Shown: piece after piece, positions 50,079-56,534 of the stretch
Layout: every line of letters begins with the position of its first letter
Position numbering within the stretch: the first letter of the stretch is position 1
NCBI GenBank assembly: GCA_018003515.1
Contig: JAGNDO010000006.1
Location: 60,917-117,450 of the forward strand
Direction of reading: 5' to 3'
Length of the DNA: 56,534 nucleotides
From: Caldilineaceae bacterium
Lineage (GTDB): Bacteria > Chloroflexota > Anaerolineae > Caldilineales > Caldilineaceae
Notes under the pieces: generated by a model
What the model was told of the DNA's origin: nothing
Seen by the model: only the letters and a program-made list of their open reading frames with translations
Databases searched by the model: none
Made by a program: the position numbers and the translations under genes

Positions 50079-50367
50079 TCTTTTTGGCGGGTCCGCCGGT
50101 AGGGCTGAGGGTAACCAATCCCTGTTCCAATGTGGCTATCTTGTGGGAGCGGAGGACTGACACTTTTTTCAGACCCGTTGACGCGGTTGGCTGTAGCAAA
50201 ACATCGGAGGGCGCAAGCGCGGCTGGCATGACAGATGAAATGAAGGCCACAGCGACATCGGGTGAGTATTCTGCTAGAACAACGGCTGGCCGCCGTTTGC
50301 CGCCACTCAAGTCGGTAAACGGAAAGTGGATGAAAATAATATCCCCGCGCTGAAATTGCTGGTTCAT
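50017..50367 (-). CDS. PemK/MazF-family toxin
   Basis: 116 residues: FQRGDIIFIHFPFTDLSGGKRRPAVVLA at the start, VAVAFISSV in the core strand, and LRSHKIATLEQGLV, the standard blocks of MazF-like mRNA interferases. The usual sheet is complete; the C-terminal ~20 residues are extra and encoded in the overlap with the acyltransferase gene. It begins within the antitoxin stop (4-bp overlap), so it is the second gene of a toxin-antitoxin operon. Confidence 0.88.
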   Translation of the reverse strand: MNQQFQRGDIIFIHFPFTDLSGGKRRPAVVLAEYSPDVAVAFISSVMPAALAPSDVLLQPTASTGLKKVSVLRSHKIATLEQGLVTLSPTGGPAKKISLSSAGHGVRWQADSTSQD

Positions 50368-50597
50368 ACAGGTTCCCCATCCGCATCACTGTAAATGTCT
50401 TCTGCGGGATCGTCCAGCCAATCAAAGCTCCCGCCGGCGACGGCGAGACGAGCCAGGAGGTCAGCGGGAAGCTCATCGAGTATGGCCTGGGTTTGCTGGG
50501 CATTGCGTGCCAGCAGGAAATCAACAAAATTGCCTACTTCACGGAGAAGCGGTTCGGGCAACGTCTGGATTTTCTCTGCTACGTCAACGTATTGCAT
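50364..50597 (-). CDS. Antitoxin paired with PemK/MazF-like toxin (DUF2281-like)
   Basis: 77 residues: VAEKIQTLPEPLLREVGNFV and DFLLARNAQQ resemble the DUF2281 antitoxin type, with an acidic C-terminal tail (DWLDDPAEDIYSDADGEP) suited to wrapping the toxin. AGGGAG precedes the ATG. A likely extended -10 TGTTATAAT lies 70 nt upstream (-10 at 50674-50669). Confidence 0.82.
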   Translation of the reverse strand: MQYVDVAEKIQTLPEPLLREVGNFVDFLLARNAQQTQAILDELPADLLARLAVAGGSFDWLDDPAEDIYSDADGEPV

Positions 50598-50668
50598 AGT
50601 TTTTCTCCCTGTTTCAGACCTATGACAATCAGTGGGCTTTTTCTTCGGGGTTGTTGATCATCAAGGCT

Positions 50669-50677
50669 ATTATAACA
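50669..50677 (-). promoter_or_regulatory. Extended -10 promoter of the PemK-type TA operon
   Basis: Minus strand TGTTATAAT, with consensus TATAAT at 50674-50669. No clear -35 is seen. Confidence 0.6.
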
Positions 50678-50708
50678 CAAGTTGTTTCGTTTTTCGGGTG
50701 AGGCCGGA

Positions 50709-50753
50709 GCGATCTTTTTGGGCAGTCCGCAGGTGGGGTTGGCGGTGAAGTAG
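50709..50753 (+). pseudogene. Relic of the 3' end of an M24 peptidase gene
   Basis: The 45 bp encode AIFLGSPQVGLAVK and a stop. They match the last 15 codons of the M24 gene (31456-31500) with only a few substitutions, and the octamer repeat follows both. Nothing upstream of 50709 resembles the rest of the gene. It is a leftover from duplication or deletion. Confidence 0.85.
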
Positions 50754-50768
50754 GGTGAAGGGGTGAAG
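50751..50768 (+). repeat. GGGTGAAG octamers next to the M24 relic
   Basis: Two GGGTGAAG units follow the relic stop codon, as at the end of the intact M24 gene. Confidence 0.7.
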
Positions 50769-50796
50769 CAGTTATTTCCAAACCAGGAGATCGACA

Positions 50797-51525
50797 ATGG
50801 ACAGACTCACGGGAAAGACCGTGCTGGTGACTGGGGCCAGCAGTGGGATCGGCAGGGCCGTCGCCCTGTCCTGTGCCCAGGCCGGGGCGGATGTGGCGCT
50901 GGTGGCCCGAAGCCGTGGGGCGCTGGAGGAGGTGGCCCGCTTGGTGCAGGAGGCGGGTGGCCGGGCCGTGGTCTGCGTGGCGGATGTGGGCGACGAGGCC
51001 CAAATCCTGGCCGCGGTGGACGAGGCGCACCGGGCGCTGGGACCGATCCATGTCCTGGTCAACAACGCCGGCATGAACGTCACCGAGCGCACCATCCGGG
51101 ACACGTCCAGCCAGCAGTGGCGGCAGCTCATGGAGGTCAACCTGACCAGCGCCTTCCTCTTCACCAAGGCCATTTTGCCGGAGATGATTGAGCGGGGCGG
51201 GGGCACCATCATCAACCTGGCCTCTCGGAGCACCCTGCACCCCGGCCTGCTTGGGGGCGTGGCCTACAGTGCGTCCAAGCAGGGCATGGACGCCTTGACC
51301 CAGATCACCAACGAAGAGGCCAACGCCCACGGCGTGCGCGCCTGTATGCTCTGTCCCGGCACGGTCAACACGCCCATCGTGGACCGCCGTTCGCGTCCGC
51401 CCTCCCCCACAGAACGCCAGCATCTCCTGCAACCGGAGGACGTCGCCGAGGTAGTGCTGCTGATGGCGTCCCTACCGCCCCGGGTGAATGTGGAGTTGGT
51501 TTCTATGGTGCAGACGGTGGGGTGA
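50797..51525 (+). CDS. Short-chain dehydrogenase/reductase
   Basis: 242 residues; ATG behind AGGAGATC. Classical SDR: NAD(P)-binding TGASSGIGRAVAL, NNAG in HVLVNNAGMNVTER, catalytic Ser in NLASRST, and the YSASK Tyr-Lys pair. Arg in VARSRGALE favours NADPH. The C-terminus is short and carries LQPEDVAEVVLLMASLP, as in many uncharacterised members. The substrate is unknown. Independent gene between the TA pair and the NACHT gene. Confidence 0.93.
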   Translation: MDRLTGKTVLVTGASSGIGRAVALSCAQAGADVALVARSRGALEEVARLVQEAGGRAVVCVADVGDEAQILAAVDEAHRALGPIHVLVNNAGMNVTERTIRDTSSQQWRQLMEVNLTSAFLFTKAILPEMIERGGGTIINLASRSTLHPGLLGGVAYSASKQGMDALTQITNEEANAHGVRACMLCPGTVNTPIVDRRSRPPSPTERQHLLQPEDVAEVVLLMASLPPRVNVELVSMVQTVG

Positions 51526-51585
51526 GGGGGGATGAACTCCTCAACTCGTGATGTGCCGCCCGATTTCGTAGATGCGTGGCGTTGA

Positions 51586-54500
51586 TTAGGTGCCGTTTTG
51601 ACTGGTTAGGCAACGATCTGGGCTTGTAGAACTGGAGGACACCACTCGAAACCCACTGACCCAGTCTCGGAGGTCTGGATTGTCACCGAGCCGGTCAGCA
51701 CAGCGTACGCCACCGATAGTGATGGCAAACGAACCCCCACGCAATATCCGAAGGCCATCCCCGTCCAAAGTGTTATCTACCTTTTCTTCGTATCCTTGAT
51801 AATTGTCTCGCCACTTGGTACTGCACCATTCCCAAACATTGCCACTCATGTCCGCTGCACCGCACTGGGCGTCTCCAGTAGGGAAAATGCCTACCGCTGT
51901 CCTGAAGCCGATGTGTAGATCGGTGTTGTTGCATCGTTCCTGGTCCCACTTGTTGCCCCAGGGATACTCTCGCCCGTCGGTATGTCGGGCCGCCCGCTCC
52001 CACTCTGCCTCGGTGGGCAAACACACTTTCTGATCCAACTGTTCACTTAACCAGTTGCAGAAGGCCACTGCCTCAAACCAACTCACCCCCACTTGCGGAT
52101 GGTTGGAGGTCTGGAATACACCATCGTATATTTCCGGGCCAGTGATATTGTTCTTAATCCGCCAGGACCATCCAGCCTCGTTCCAATACTTGCGCTGTTC
52201 GTATCCCTTGGCCTGAGCAAAGACGGCGTATTGGACCACAGTGATGGGGTAACGGCTGATGCCGTAGGGCTGGGCGATCAGATGGCAGGTGAATTGGGGC
52301 TTTTCAAAATTGTGTTTTTCGCTGCCCATAATGAACGGTCCTGGTTCCACGGGCAACCAGGCGATGTCGGGGAGTCCGTCTTTCAGGCCCACTCCGGGGC
52401 GAGGGTCGCCGAGCTTGCCCAGAGCGACGCCGGCGGCAGCGCGCAGTTTGGCCTCTACCCGCAACTGATTGACAGTGAGCGACCCAATCAATCGATCAAT
52501 GATTTTGCCCTTGATCACGGGATCTTGACTGTCCAGTTCAAGCAGGGCGGTGGCGGCCACTTCCGCCACCGCCAAGGCCAGGGCCGAATCCTGGACAGAA
52601 TAGTCCAGCAAGGCCTGCAAGAAGGCCAGGGGGGCGTCGGTGCTGCGCAGGTGCAGGTAACCGGCGGTGAGGAGTACGGTTTCTCGCCACCAGGAATCGG
52701 CCACCCGTCCCTCTTGGAATAGAATCTCGACCACCTCGTCGATCACACGCACGCTGTCGGCCAGATAGGTGGCGCAGAGAAATTCTTGGAAGGTGAGGTG
52801 TATGAACTGATAGACACCCCCTCGCTCATCCAAAATACTGCCCCGCTCCCGCATGGCTCGCACGAAAGCAGCCAATCGGATGGCGGCCTCGGCCTCGCCC
52901 CAGCGTTTGACCAGACGGGGGCGCAGCCACTCCTCTATTTGCCCCTCTTCGGCCACTCTGCCCACCTTGGCGCCTGCGCTCATCATACGGAAGGCCAGAT
53001 AGGCCAGCAGGTTGCGTTTATCGCGCAGATTGCCGCCCCAATCGGCCAGGTCAAACATGGCCGGGGTTTCGGGATGGTGCTGTTCGGCCAGAAGTACCTC
53101 AATGCACTTGTCATAGAGTTCTGCCCGTTCGTCGGGCAGACGGCGCTGGTTGTAGTGAACAATGGCCACGATGGTCACCATGAGGGGGGAATCGACCAGA
53201 CCCGGTTCTTGGCGGGCCCGACGCATGGCTTCCAGCCCGGCGATGGCCTGTTGCAGTCGCAGACTTTCCTTTGTTATGTCCAGTTCATTGTAGGCAGCGG
53301 CGCACCAGCGAGCGGCCAGGGCCTGGGCCTGCTCCAGGGTCATGGGCTGCACCTTGGCCAGGCGGAACTCCTCAGAAAGGACTGCACGGCCCTGGTGGGC
53401 GCGGCTACGGCTGGTCACGACCAGGTGGCCAATTCCCTGATTGGCGGCCAGATTTTCAACCGCCCGACGCACCAGGGAGCGCTCGCGCTCGTCGGCGACT
53501 TCGTCCAAACCATCCAACAGCACAATACAGGAGTGGCCCCGGACCAACAGACGTTGAAAGAAATCTAAAGGCAGACCCAGGGCGGCCTCTTGGCGGATCA
53601 GGTTATGGGTAATGAAGGCGGTAAGGGTGCTCTTATGGGGATCGTCCGACTCTTCGCATTGGCGGCGATAACGATTGTAGTCGCTGAGGGAGACAAAGAT
53701 GGGGAGAGGGAGATCGCCGATCAACCCCAGATGTCGATCAACTGCGCTACGATCCCCGCTGCGGAGGGCATGGGCCAGGCCGGCGGCGATGATGTAGAGA
53801 TAGGTGGTCTTGCCGGACCCCGGACCGCCGATGATAGCCAGACGGGGACTCATTGCCAAGAGTTGGCGCATGTCCACCGTCTGCAGCGCCGCTATGAGCC
53901 AACTCTTGCCGGATCCAGGGCTGCCGATGATTTCCAGGCGGGAACCCATTGCCAAGAGTTGGCGCATGTCCACCGTCTGTAGCTCTGTGGTCTCCATGCG
54001 CTCGATCTCGGGTTGGCGGCGTTGGCCGCCTTTGCGCTGTGAGGGTTTGCGTTCTTCGGTCACCGTGGCCATCAAAGAGACATAGACATCATCCAGGGTC
54101 AGGCTCAACACCTGGCGCTCGCGGCGGTCAATGCCCCGCAGATCTAACTGGCCGTAGCGTTTGGCCACCCACGCCAGATAGCGGTCCAGGGCTTGGGCAA
54201 AGGTGTCGGCGTCTGCCGTGGGCTGGCCAGGGGCGGTCATGTATACCTTGACGATCTGGACAATCTGGTCGCCACCGATCTGCCCGCCGACGGCAATGCC
54301 GTCGGCCCCGGCTGCGGTGGCGGTTTCGCCCTGGGCGATGGCACCGCTTCCCTCCAGCAGGGCTTCATAACGGGCTTCGTTGCCAAGGTTGACCAGTTCC
54401 TGGCGTAGGGTGCGGGCAAACCAGTCTTTATCGGCCTCGGCCAGGAGGGTTTGCATGATTCTGGGTGTCTCCAGCTTGACGAGCACAGCATCGAGGGCGT

Positions 54501-54795
54501 CCCGCCAACGGGGATCGGTCGTGGCCAACTCACCTAGTTCTGCGGCCAATGCGTTTTCAGATGTGTCTTTCCATGCCTGGATCTGATTAGCGATCAGGTT
54601 GCCACCGATCCCGCCCACCACGCCAGTGAGAGCAGCCACCGCAGCAAAATCCCCACCGTTGGCGGCAGCGATCACGGGTAATAATGACGATGCTGCCAGC
54701 ATTCCATACAGGCTGTCAGGGGTCATCTTTTTCAGAAAGCGGGCAGAATCGGTCAATCGGCGGGCGACGGCTTCTTTCCAGGTGTTGAGGTCCAT
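51586..54795 (-). CDS. NACHT-type STAND NTPase fused to a formylglycine-generating-enzyme-like (C-type lectin fold) domain
   Basis: 1069 residues. Residues 1-60 hold a hydrophobic stretch (LYGMLAASSLLPVIAAANGG) and a Gly-rich segment; about 150-178 is a GADGIAVGGQIGGDQI repeat often seen before STAND modules. Two P-loops follow 32 residues apart: GSPGSGKS (Lys297) and GGPGSGKT (Lys329). Then come the NACHT Walker B LLDGLDEVADERER and a helical region with FIHLTFQEFLCATYLA. The C-terminal ~230 residues are an FGE-sulfatase/SUMF1-like domain (GPFIMGSE, VSWFEAVAFCNWLSEQL, LPTEAEWERAARH, SGNVWEWCS, LRGGSF, GFRVV). Bacterial NACHT proteins can be anti-phage sensors; FGE-like C-termini can be ligand-binding and, in some systems, targets of diversity-generating retroelements. 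Start behind GGAGAC. Defence or signalling is inferred. Confidence 0.9.
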   Translation of the reverse strand: MDLNTWKEAVARRLTDSARFLKKMTPDSLYGMLAASSLLPVIAAANGGDFAAVAALTGVVGGIGGNLIANQIQAWKDTSENALAAELGELATTDPRWRDALDAVLVKLETPRIMQTLLAEADKDWFARTLRQELVNLGNEARYEALLEGSGAIAQGETATAAGADGIAVGGQIGGDQIVQIVKVYMTAPGQPTADADTFAQALDRYLAWVAKRYGQLDLRGIDRRERQVLSLTLDDVYVSLMATVTEERKPSQRKGGQRRQPEIERMETTELQTVDMRQLLAMGSRLEIIGSPGSGKSWLIAALQTVDMRQLLAMSPRLAIIGGPGSGKTTYLYIIAAGLAHALRSGDRSAVDRHLGLIGDLPLPIFVSLSDYNRYRRQCEESDDPHKSTLTAFITHNLIRQEAALGLPLDFFQRLLVRGHSCIVLLDGLDEVADERERSLVRRAVENLAANQGIGHLVVTSRSRAHQGRAVLSEEFRLAKVQPMTLEQAQALAARWCAAAYNELDITKESLRLQQAIAGLEAMRRARQEPGLVDSPLMVTIVAIVHYNQRRLPDERAELYDKCIEVLLAEQHHPETPAMFDLADWGGNLRDKRNLLAYLAFRMMSAGAKVGRVAEEGQIEEWLRPRLVKRWGEAEAAIRLAAFVRAMRERGSILDERGGVYQFIHLTFQEFLCATYLADSVRVIDEVVEILFQEGRVADSWWRETVLLTAGYLHLRSTDAPLAFLQALLDYSVQDSALALAVAEVAATALLELDSQDPVIKGKIIDRLIGSLTVNQLRVEAKLRAAAGVALGKLGDPRPGVGLKDGLPDIAWLPVEPGPFIMGSEKHNFEKPQFTCHLIAQPYGISRYPITVVQYAVFAQAKGYEQRKYWNEAGWSWRIKNNITGPEIYDGVFQTSNHPQVGVSWFEAVAFCNWLSEQLDQKVCLPTEAEWERAARHTDGREYPWGNKWDQERCNNTDLHIGFRTAVGIFPTGDAQCGAADMSGNVWEWCSTKWRDNYQGYEEKVDNTLDGDGLRILRGGSFAITIGGVRCADRLGDNPDLRDWVSGFRVVSSSSTSPDRCLTSQNGT
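53820..54001 (-). repeat. 96-bp coding tandem duplication of the P-loop
   Basis: CATTGCCAAGAGTTGGCGCA occurs at 53851 and 53947, 96 bp apart. Each 32-codon unit encodes LQTVDMRQLLAM, then RLxIIGxPGSGK. The repeated blocks are nearly identical, the rest moderately diverged. Confidence 0.88.
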
Positions 54796-54898
54796 ATTGG
54801 GTCTCCGGGGTTGGGTGAAGAACTAAAGAATGTGGACATCTCCATAGTAGGCCAAACCTGCATTTTTTACAAGGGCGGTGGCGTTGGACGCAAAGGGG

Positions 54899-55049
54899 CA
54901 TTCCGGGAAAGGGCCGGGCGATCTTGGGTCGAGTGAAAAGTGTTGGCCCATTCCCGGAAAGGTGGCGGAACGCCAGATCCGCCCACCAATCCCGGAATGG
55001 GCCAACAAATCTGCCTGAACAAAACACGAACCGGCCCTTTCCGGGATTG
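54899..55049. repeat. REPIN-like elements, family 2, copies 2 and 3
   Basis: CATTCCGGGAAAGGGCCGG (54899) pairs with TTGGCCCATTCCCGGAAA ending about 54961. AATCCCGGAATGGGCC (54988) pairs with GGCCCTTTCCGGGATT ending 55049. In each, the palindromes are 49-50 bp apart. The two elements are inverted relative to each other and match the copy at 26184-26246. Confidence 0.8.
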
Positions 55050-55181
55050 CCCCCTCCTATCCAGCGCCACCGCTCCCACCCCCAAATCGAACAATCAAAC
55101 CCCATCAAAAAAAACCGCGCAAATCCGTCCAATCAGCGTCCTCCGCGTTCCATTCCTTTTCTGCCCAAAACCCCCCGCCTT

Positions 55182-55190
55182 TGGTATAAT
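55182..55190 (+). promoter_or_regulatory. Extended -10 promoter TGGTATAAT
   Basis: Consensus TATAAT (55185-55190) with the TGn extension ends 7 nt before the ATG of the CCA/PAP gene. Transcription would start at or next to the start codon, giving a leaderless or nearly leaderless mRNA; no ribosome-binding site is present. Confidence 0.7.
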
Positions 55191-55197
55191 GCCCCCT

Positions 55198-56534
55198 ATG
55201 ATCAATGCCGAACCCTCCACCCCCCTCAACTGGTCCCCCACCCACCCCGCGCTGACCGCGCTGGTGACCGCCTTTCGCCGCGCCACCCGCTCCCCCCTCT
55301 TCGTCGTCGGCGGGGCCGTGCGGGATTTTCTGCTGGACCCAGCCCAGCCCCTCAAGGATCTGGACCTGGTCACCGGGGAACCGGCCCTGGCCCTGGCCCG
55401 CCGGGTGGCGGACGAGATGGGCTGGGCCTACTATCCCCTGGACGCGGAGCGGGATGTGGCCCGGCTGGTCCTGCCCCCCGGCGCATGGCAAAACGACGCC
55501 CCCCTGATCTGCGACGTGGCCCACTGGCGGGGCGGCTCCCTGGCCGGGGATCTGGCGGCGCGGGATTTTACGGTCAATGCAATGGCCCTGGTTTTGGACG
55601 GGGCCGGGGATGCGACTTTGACCGCCCACTTGGTTGACCCCCACAACGGCCAAGCCGACCTGGCTTCGGCCACCCTGCGCCCGGTCAGCGAACGCAGCTT
55701 GATCGACGACCCCATGCGTCTGCTGCGGGCCGTGCGTATGGCCGTGCGCTTCAACCTGACCATGACCCCGGCCTTGCAGACCCAGATCCGCGCCCTGGCC
55801 CCCACCCTGGCCGATCCCAGCATCGAGCGGGTGCGGGATGAACTGTGGAAGATGCTGGCCGGCCCTCACCCCGCCCAGGCGTTGACCCTGCTGGACGATC
55901 TGGGGCTGTTGCGTCTCACCCTGCCCGAACTGGCGTCCTGCATGGGGGTGACCCAGTCCGCGCCCCATCATTTGGATGTCTATTTTCACTCCCTGGAAGT
56001 GATCACCTACGCTGCGGCCTTGCGCCGCTGGCTGGCCGATCCCACCGGGGATCACGAAATCGAGCCGACGCTGGCCGCCATGCTCGCCCCCTGGCGGCAG
56101 CGGCTGCACGCCTATTTCGACCAGGAATTGAGCGTCGAGCACAGCCGGGGCGAGCTGCTGGTCTGGTCCGCCCTCTTCCACGATGTGGGCAAACCCGCCA
56201 CGCGCACCGAGGAGATTGACCCAGACGGCAACCTGCGTTATCGTTTCTTCAACCACGAGGATCTCAGCGCCGAGATGGCCCGCAACCGCATGGACACCCT
56301 GCGCCTCAGCCGCCGGGAGATCACCCTGGCCGGGGCTGTGGTCCAGGCCCACATGCGGCCCCATTCCCTGCTCAGCGCCTTCCCGGCCGGGCGCATCAGC
56401 CGCCGTTCCCTCTTCCGCTTTGTGCGGGACGTGGGCACGGGTGCGGATCCCGATGCCGCCGTGGATGTGGCCCTCCTGGCCCTGGCCGACCGTCAAGCCA
56501 CGGGCGAAGGGGCCGCCGCCGACTCCTGGCCCGC
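55198..56534 (+). CDS. CCA-adding enzyme / poly(A) polymerase family nucleotidyltransferase with HD domain (3' end outside window)
   Basis: At least 445 residues; the frame is open to the window end. Class II nucleotidyltransferase head: FVVGGAVRDFLL, the catalytic carboxylates in KDLDLVTG, RDFTVNAMAL, and the flexible-loop/neck block DDPMRLLRAVRMAVRF. A helical body follows, then an HD phosphohydrolase domain with LFHDVGKPAT (about residue 327) and HMRPHSLLS. CCA enzymes with HD domains repair and complete tRNA 3' ends and can remove 2',3'-cyclic phosphates; poly(A) polymerase activity is the alternative. The ATG at 55198 is placed by the -10 box 7 nt upstream and the absence of a better start. 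Confidence 0.9.
   Translation, partial: MINAEPSTPLNWSPTHPALTALVTAFRRATRSPLFVVGGAVRDFLLDPAQPLKDLDLVTGEPALALARRVADEMGWAYYPLDAERDVARLVLPPGAWQNDAPLICDVAHWRGGSLAGDLAARDFTVNAMALVLDGAGDATLTAHLVDPHNGQADLASATLRPVSERSLIDDPMRLLRAVRMAVRFNLTMTPALQTQIRALAPTLADPSIERVRDELWKMLAGPHPAQALTLLDDLGLLRLTLPELASCMGVTQSAPHHLDVYFHSLEVITYAAALRRWLADPTGDHEIEPTLAAMLAPWRQRLHAYFDQELSVEHSRGELLVWSALFHDVGKPATRTEEIDPDGNLRYRFFNHEDLSAEMARNRMDTLRLSRREITLAGAVVQAHMRPHSLLSAFPAGRISRRSLFRFVRDVGTGADPDAAVDVALLALADRQATGEGAAADSWP

Larger units (their letters stand above)
54796..55197. other. Repeat-rich intergenic region between the NACHT and CCA/PAP genes
   Basis: No gene is seen. It holds the NACHT ribosome-binding site, two REPIN-like family-2 elements (54899-54961 and 54988-55049), a stretch of AAATCCGTCC/GTCCTCCGCG short words (55112-55155) like that before the patatin gene, and an extended -10 box. 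Confidence 0.6.

Noticed and set aside
50629-51432. 267-codon minus-strand frame overlapping the SDR gene
   Set aside because: Shadow of the SDR, whose cofactor and catalytic motifs are all on the plus strand.
51586-54795. A complete diversity-generating retroelement in the window
   Set aside because: No reverse transcriptase (no YxDD-bearing frame) and no template repeat were found in the 56 kb. Only a possible remote target is proposed.
55105-56496. 463-codon minus-strand frame at the right end
   Set aside because: Antisense of the CCA/PAP gene, which shows the nucleotidyltransferase and HD motifs in order.
1-56534. tRNA or rRNA genes
   Set aside because: No cloverleaf T-arm signature or conserved rRNA segment was recognised on either strand by eye; a covariance-model search would settle this.

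Overview
The window looks like a chromosomal segment of a GC-rich member of the Chloroflexota (Anaerolineae/Caldilineae type). Supporting features: an exported protein ending in the short tail VIYLPLLLK; a large DUF11 surface protein with a Pro-Thr linker; several CPBP-family membrane proteases; a MalT-like LuxR regulator; and intergenic DNA packed with short palindromic elements and octamer tandem repeats. No rRNA, tRNA, CRISPR array or prophage was seen.

Layout. 1-2.7 kb: end of a secreted tandem-repeat protein, then an aldo/keto reductase between two palindromic terminators. 2.8-10.8 kb (minus): one giant secreted two-headed amylopullulanase with a -35/-10 promoter and a LacI-type palindrome upstream. 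11-12.35 kb: a REP-associated tyrosine transposase (RAYT) flanked on both sides by arrays of a TTCC(C)GGAA palindrome. 12.35-14.4 kb: two XdhC-type proteins with a TerC membrane protein on the opposite strand between them. 14.4-15.2 kb: two MITE-like elements inside octamer repeats. 15.2-20.3 kb (minus): a 1701-residue DUF11/SdrD-B/propeller surface protein. 20.6-25.6 kb: a small membrane protein, then a plus-strand pRiA4b-ORF3-like, SWIM zinc-finger and rsmI run. 25.7-31.5 kb: Lrp-type ligand-binding protein, a patatin gene overlapping a TIR-like/WD40 gene that carries palindromic repeats in frame, and an M24 peptidase. 31.7-32.3 kb: a HigBA-like toxin-antitoxin pair. 32.6-44.7 kb: about sixteen minus-strand genes, many overlapping, rich in CPBP proteins, multipass membrane proteins, hydrolases and tiny proteins; the MalT-like regulator lies just upstream. 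47.9-50.6 kb: glycosyltransferase, E2-type acyltransferase and a convergent PemK/MazF toxin-antitoxin pair. 50.7-54.8 kb: a relic of an M24 gene end, an SDR, and a NACHT-FGE STAND protein with a duplicated P-loop and a DGR-like C-terminus. 55.2 kb to the end: a CCA-adding/poly(A) polymerase family gene, cut by the window edge.

The strongest theme is the interplay of genes with short palindromic repeats. At least three REPIN-like families (paired inverted palindromes with fixed spacing) are present. One surrounds a RAYT gene, and another has multiplied inside a WD40 coding sequence without breaking its frame. The other notable candidate is the NACHT-FGE protein, which could be a defence STAND protein diversified by a distant retroelement. 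These are inferences from sequence patterns only.
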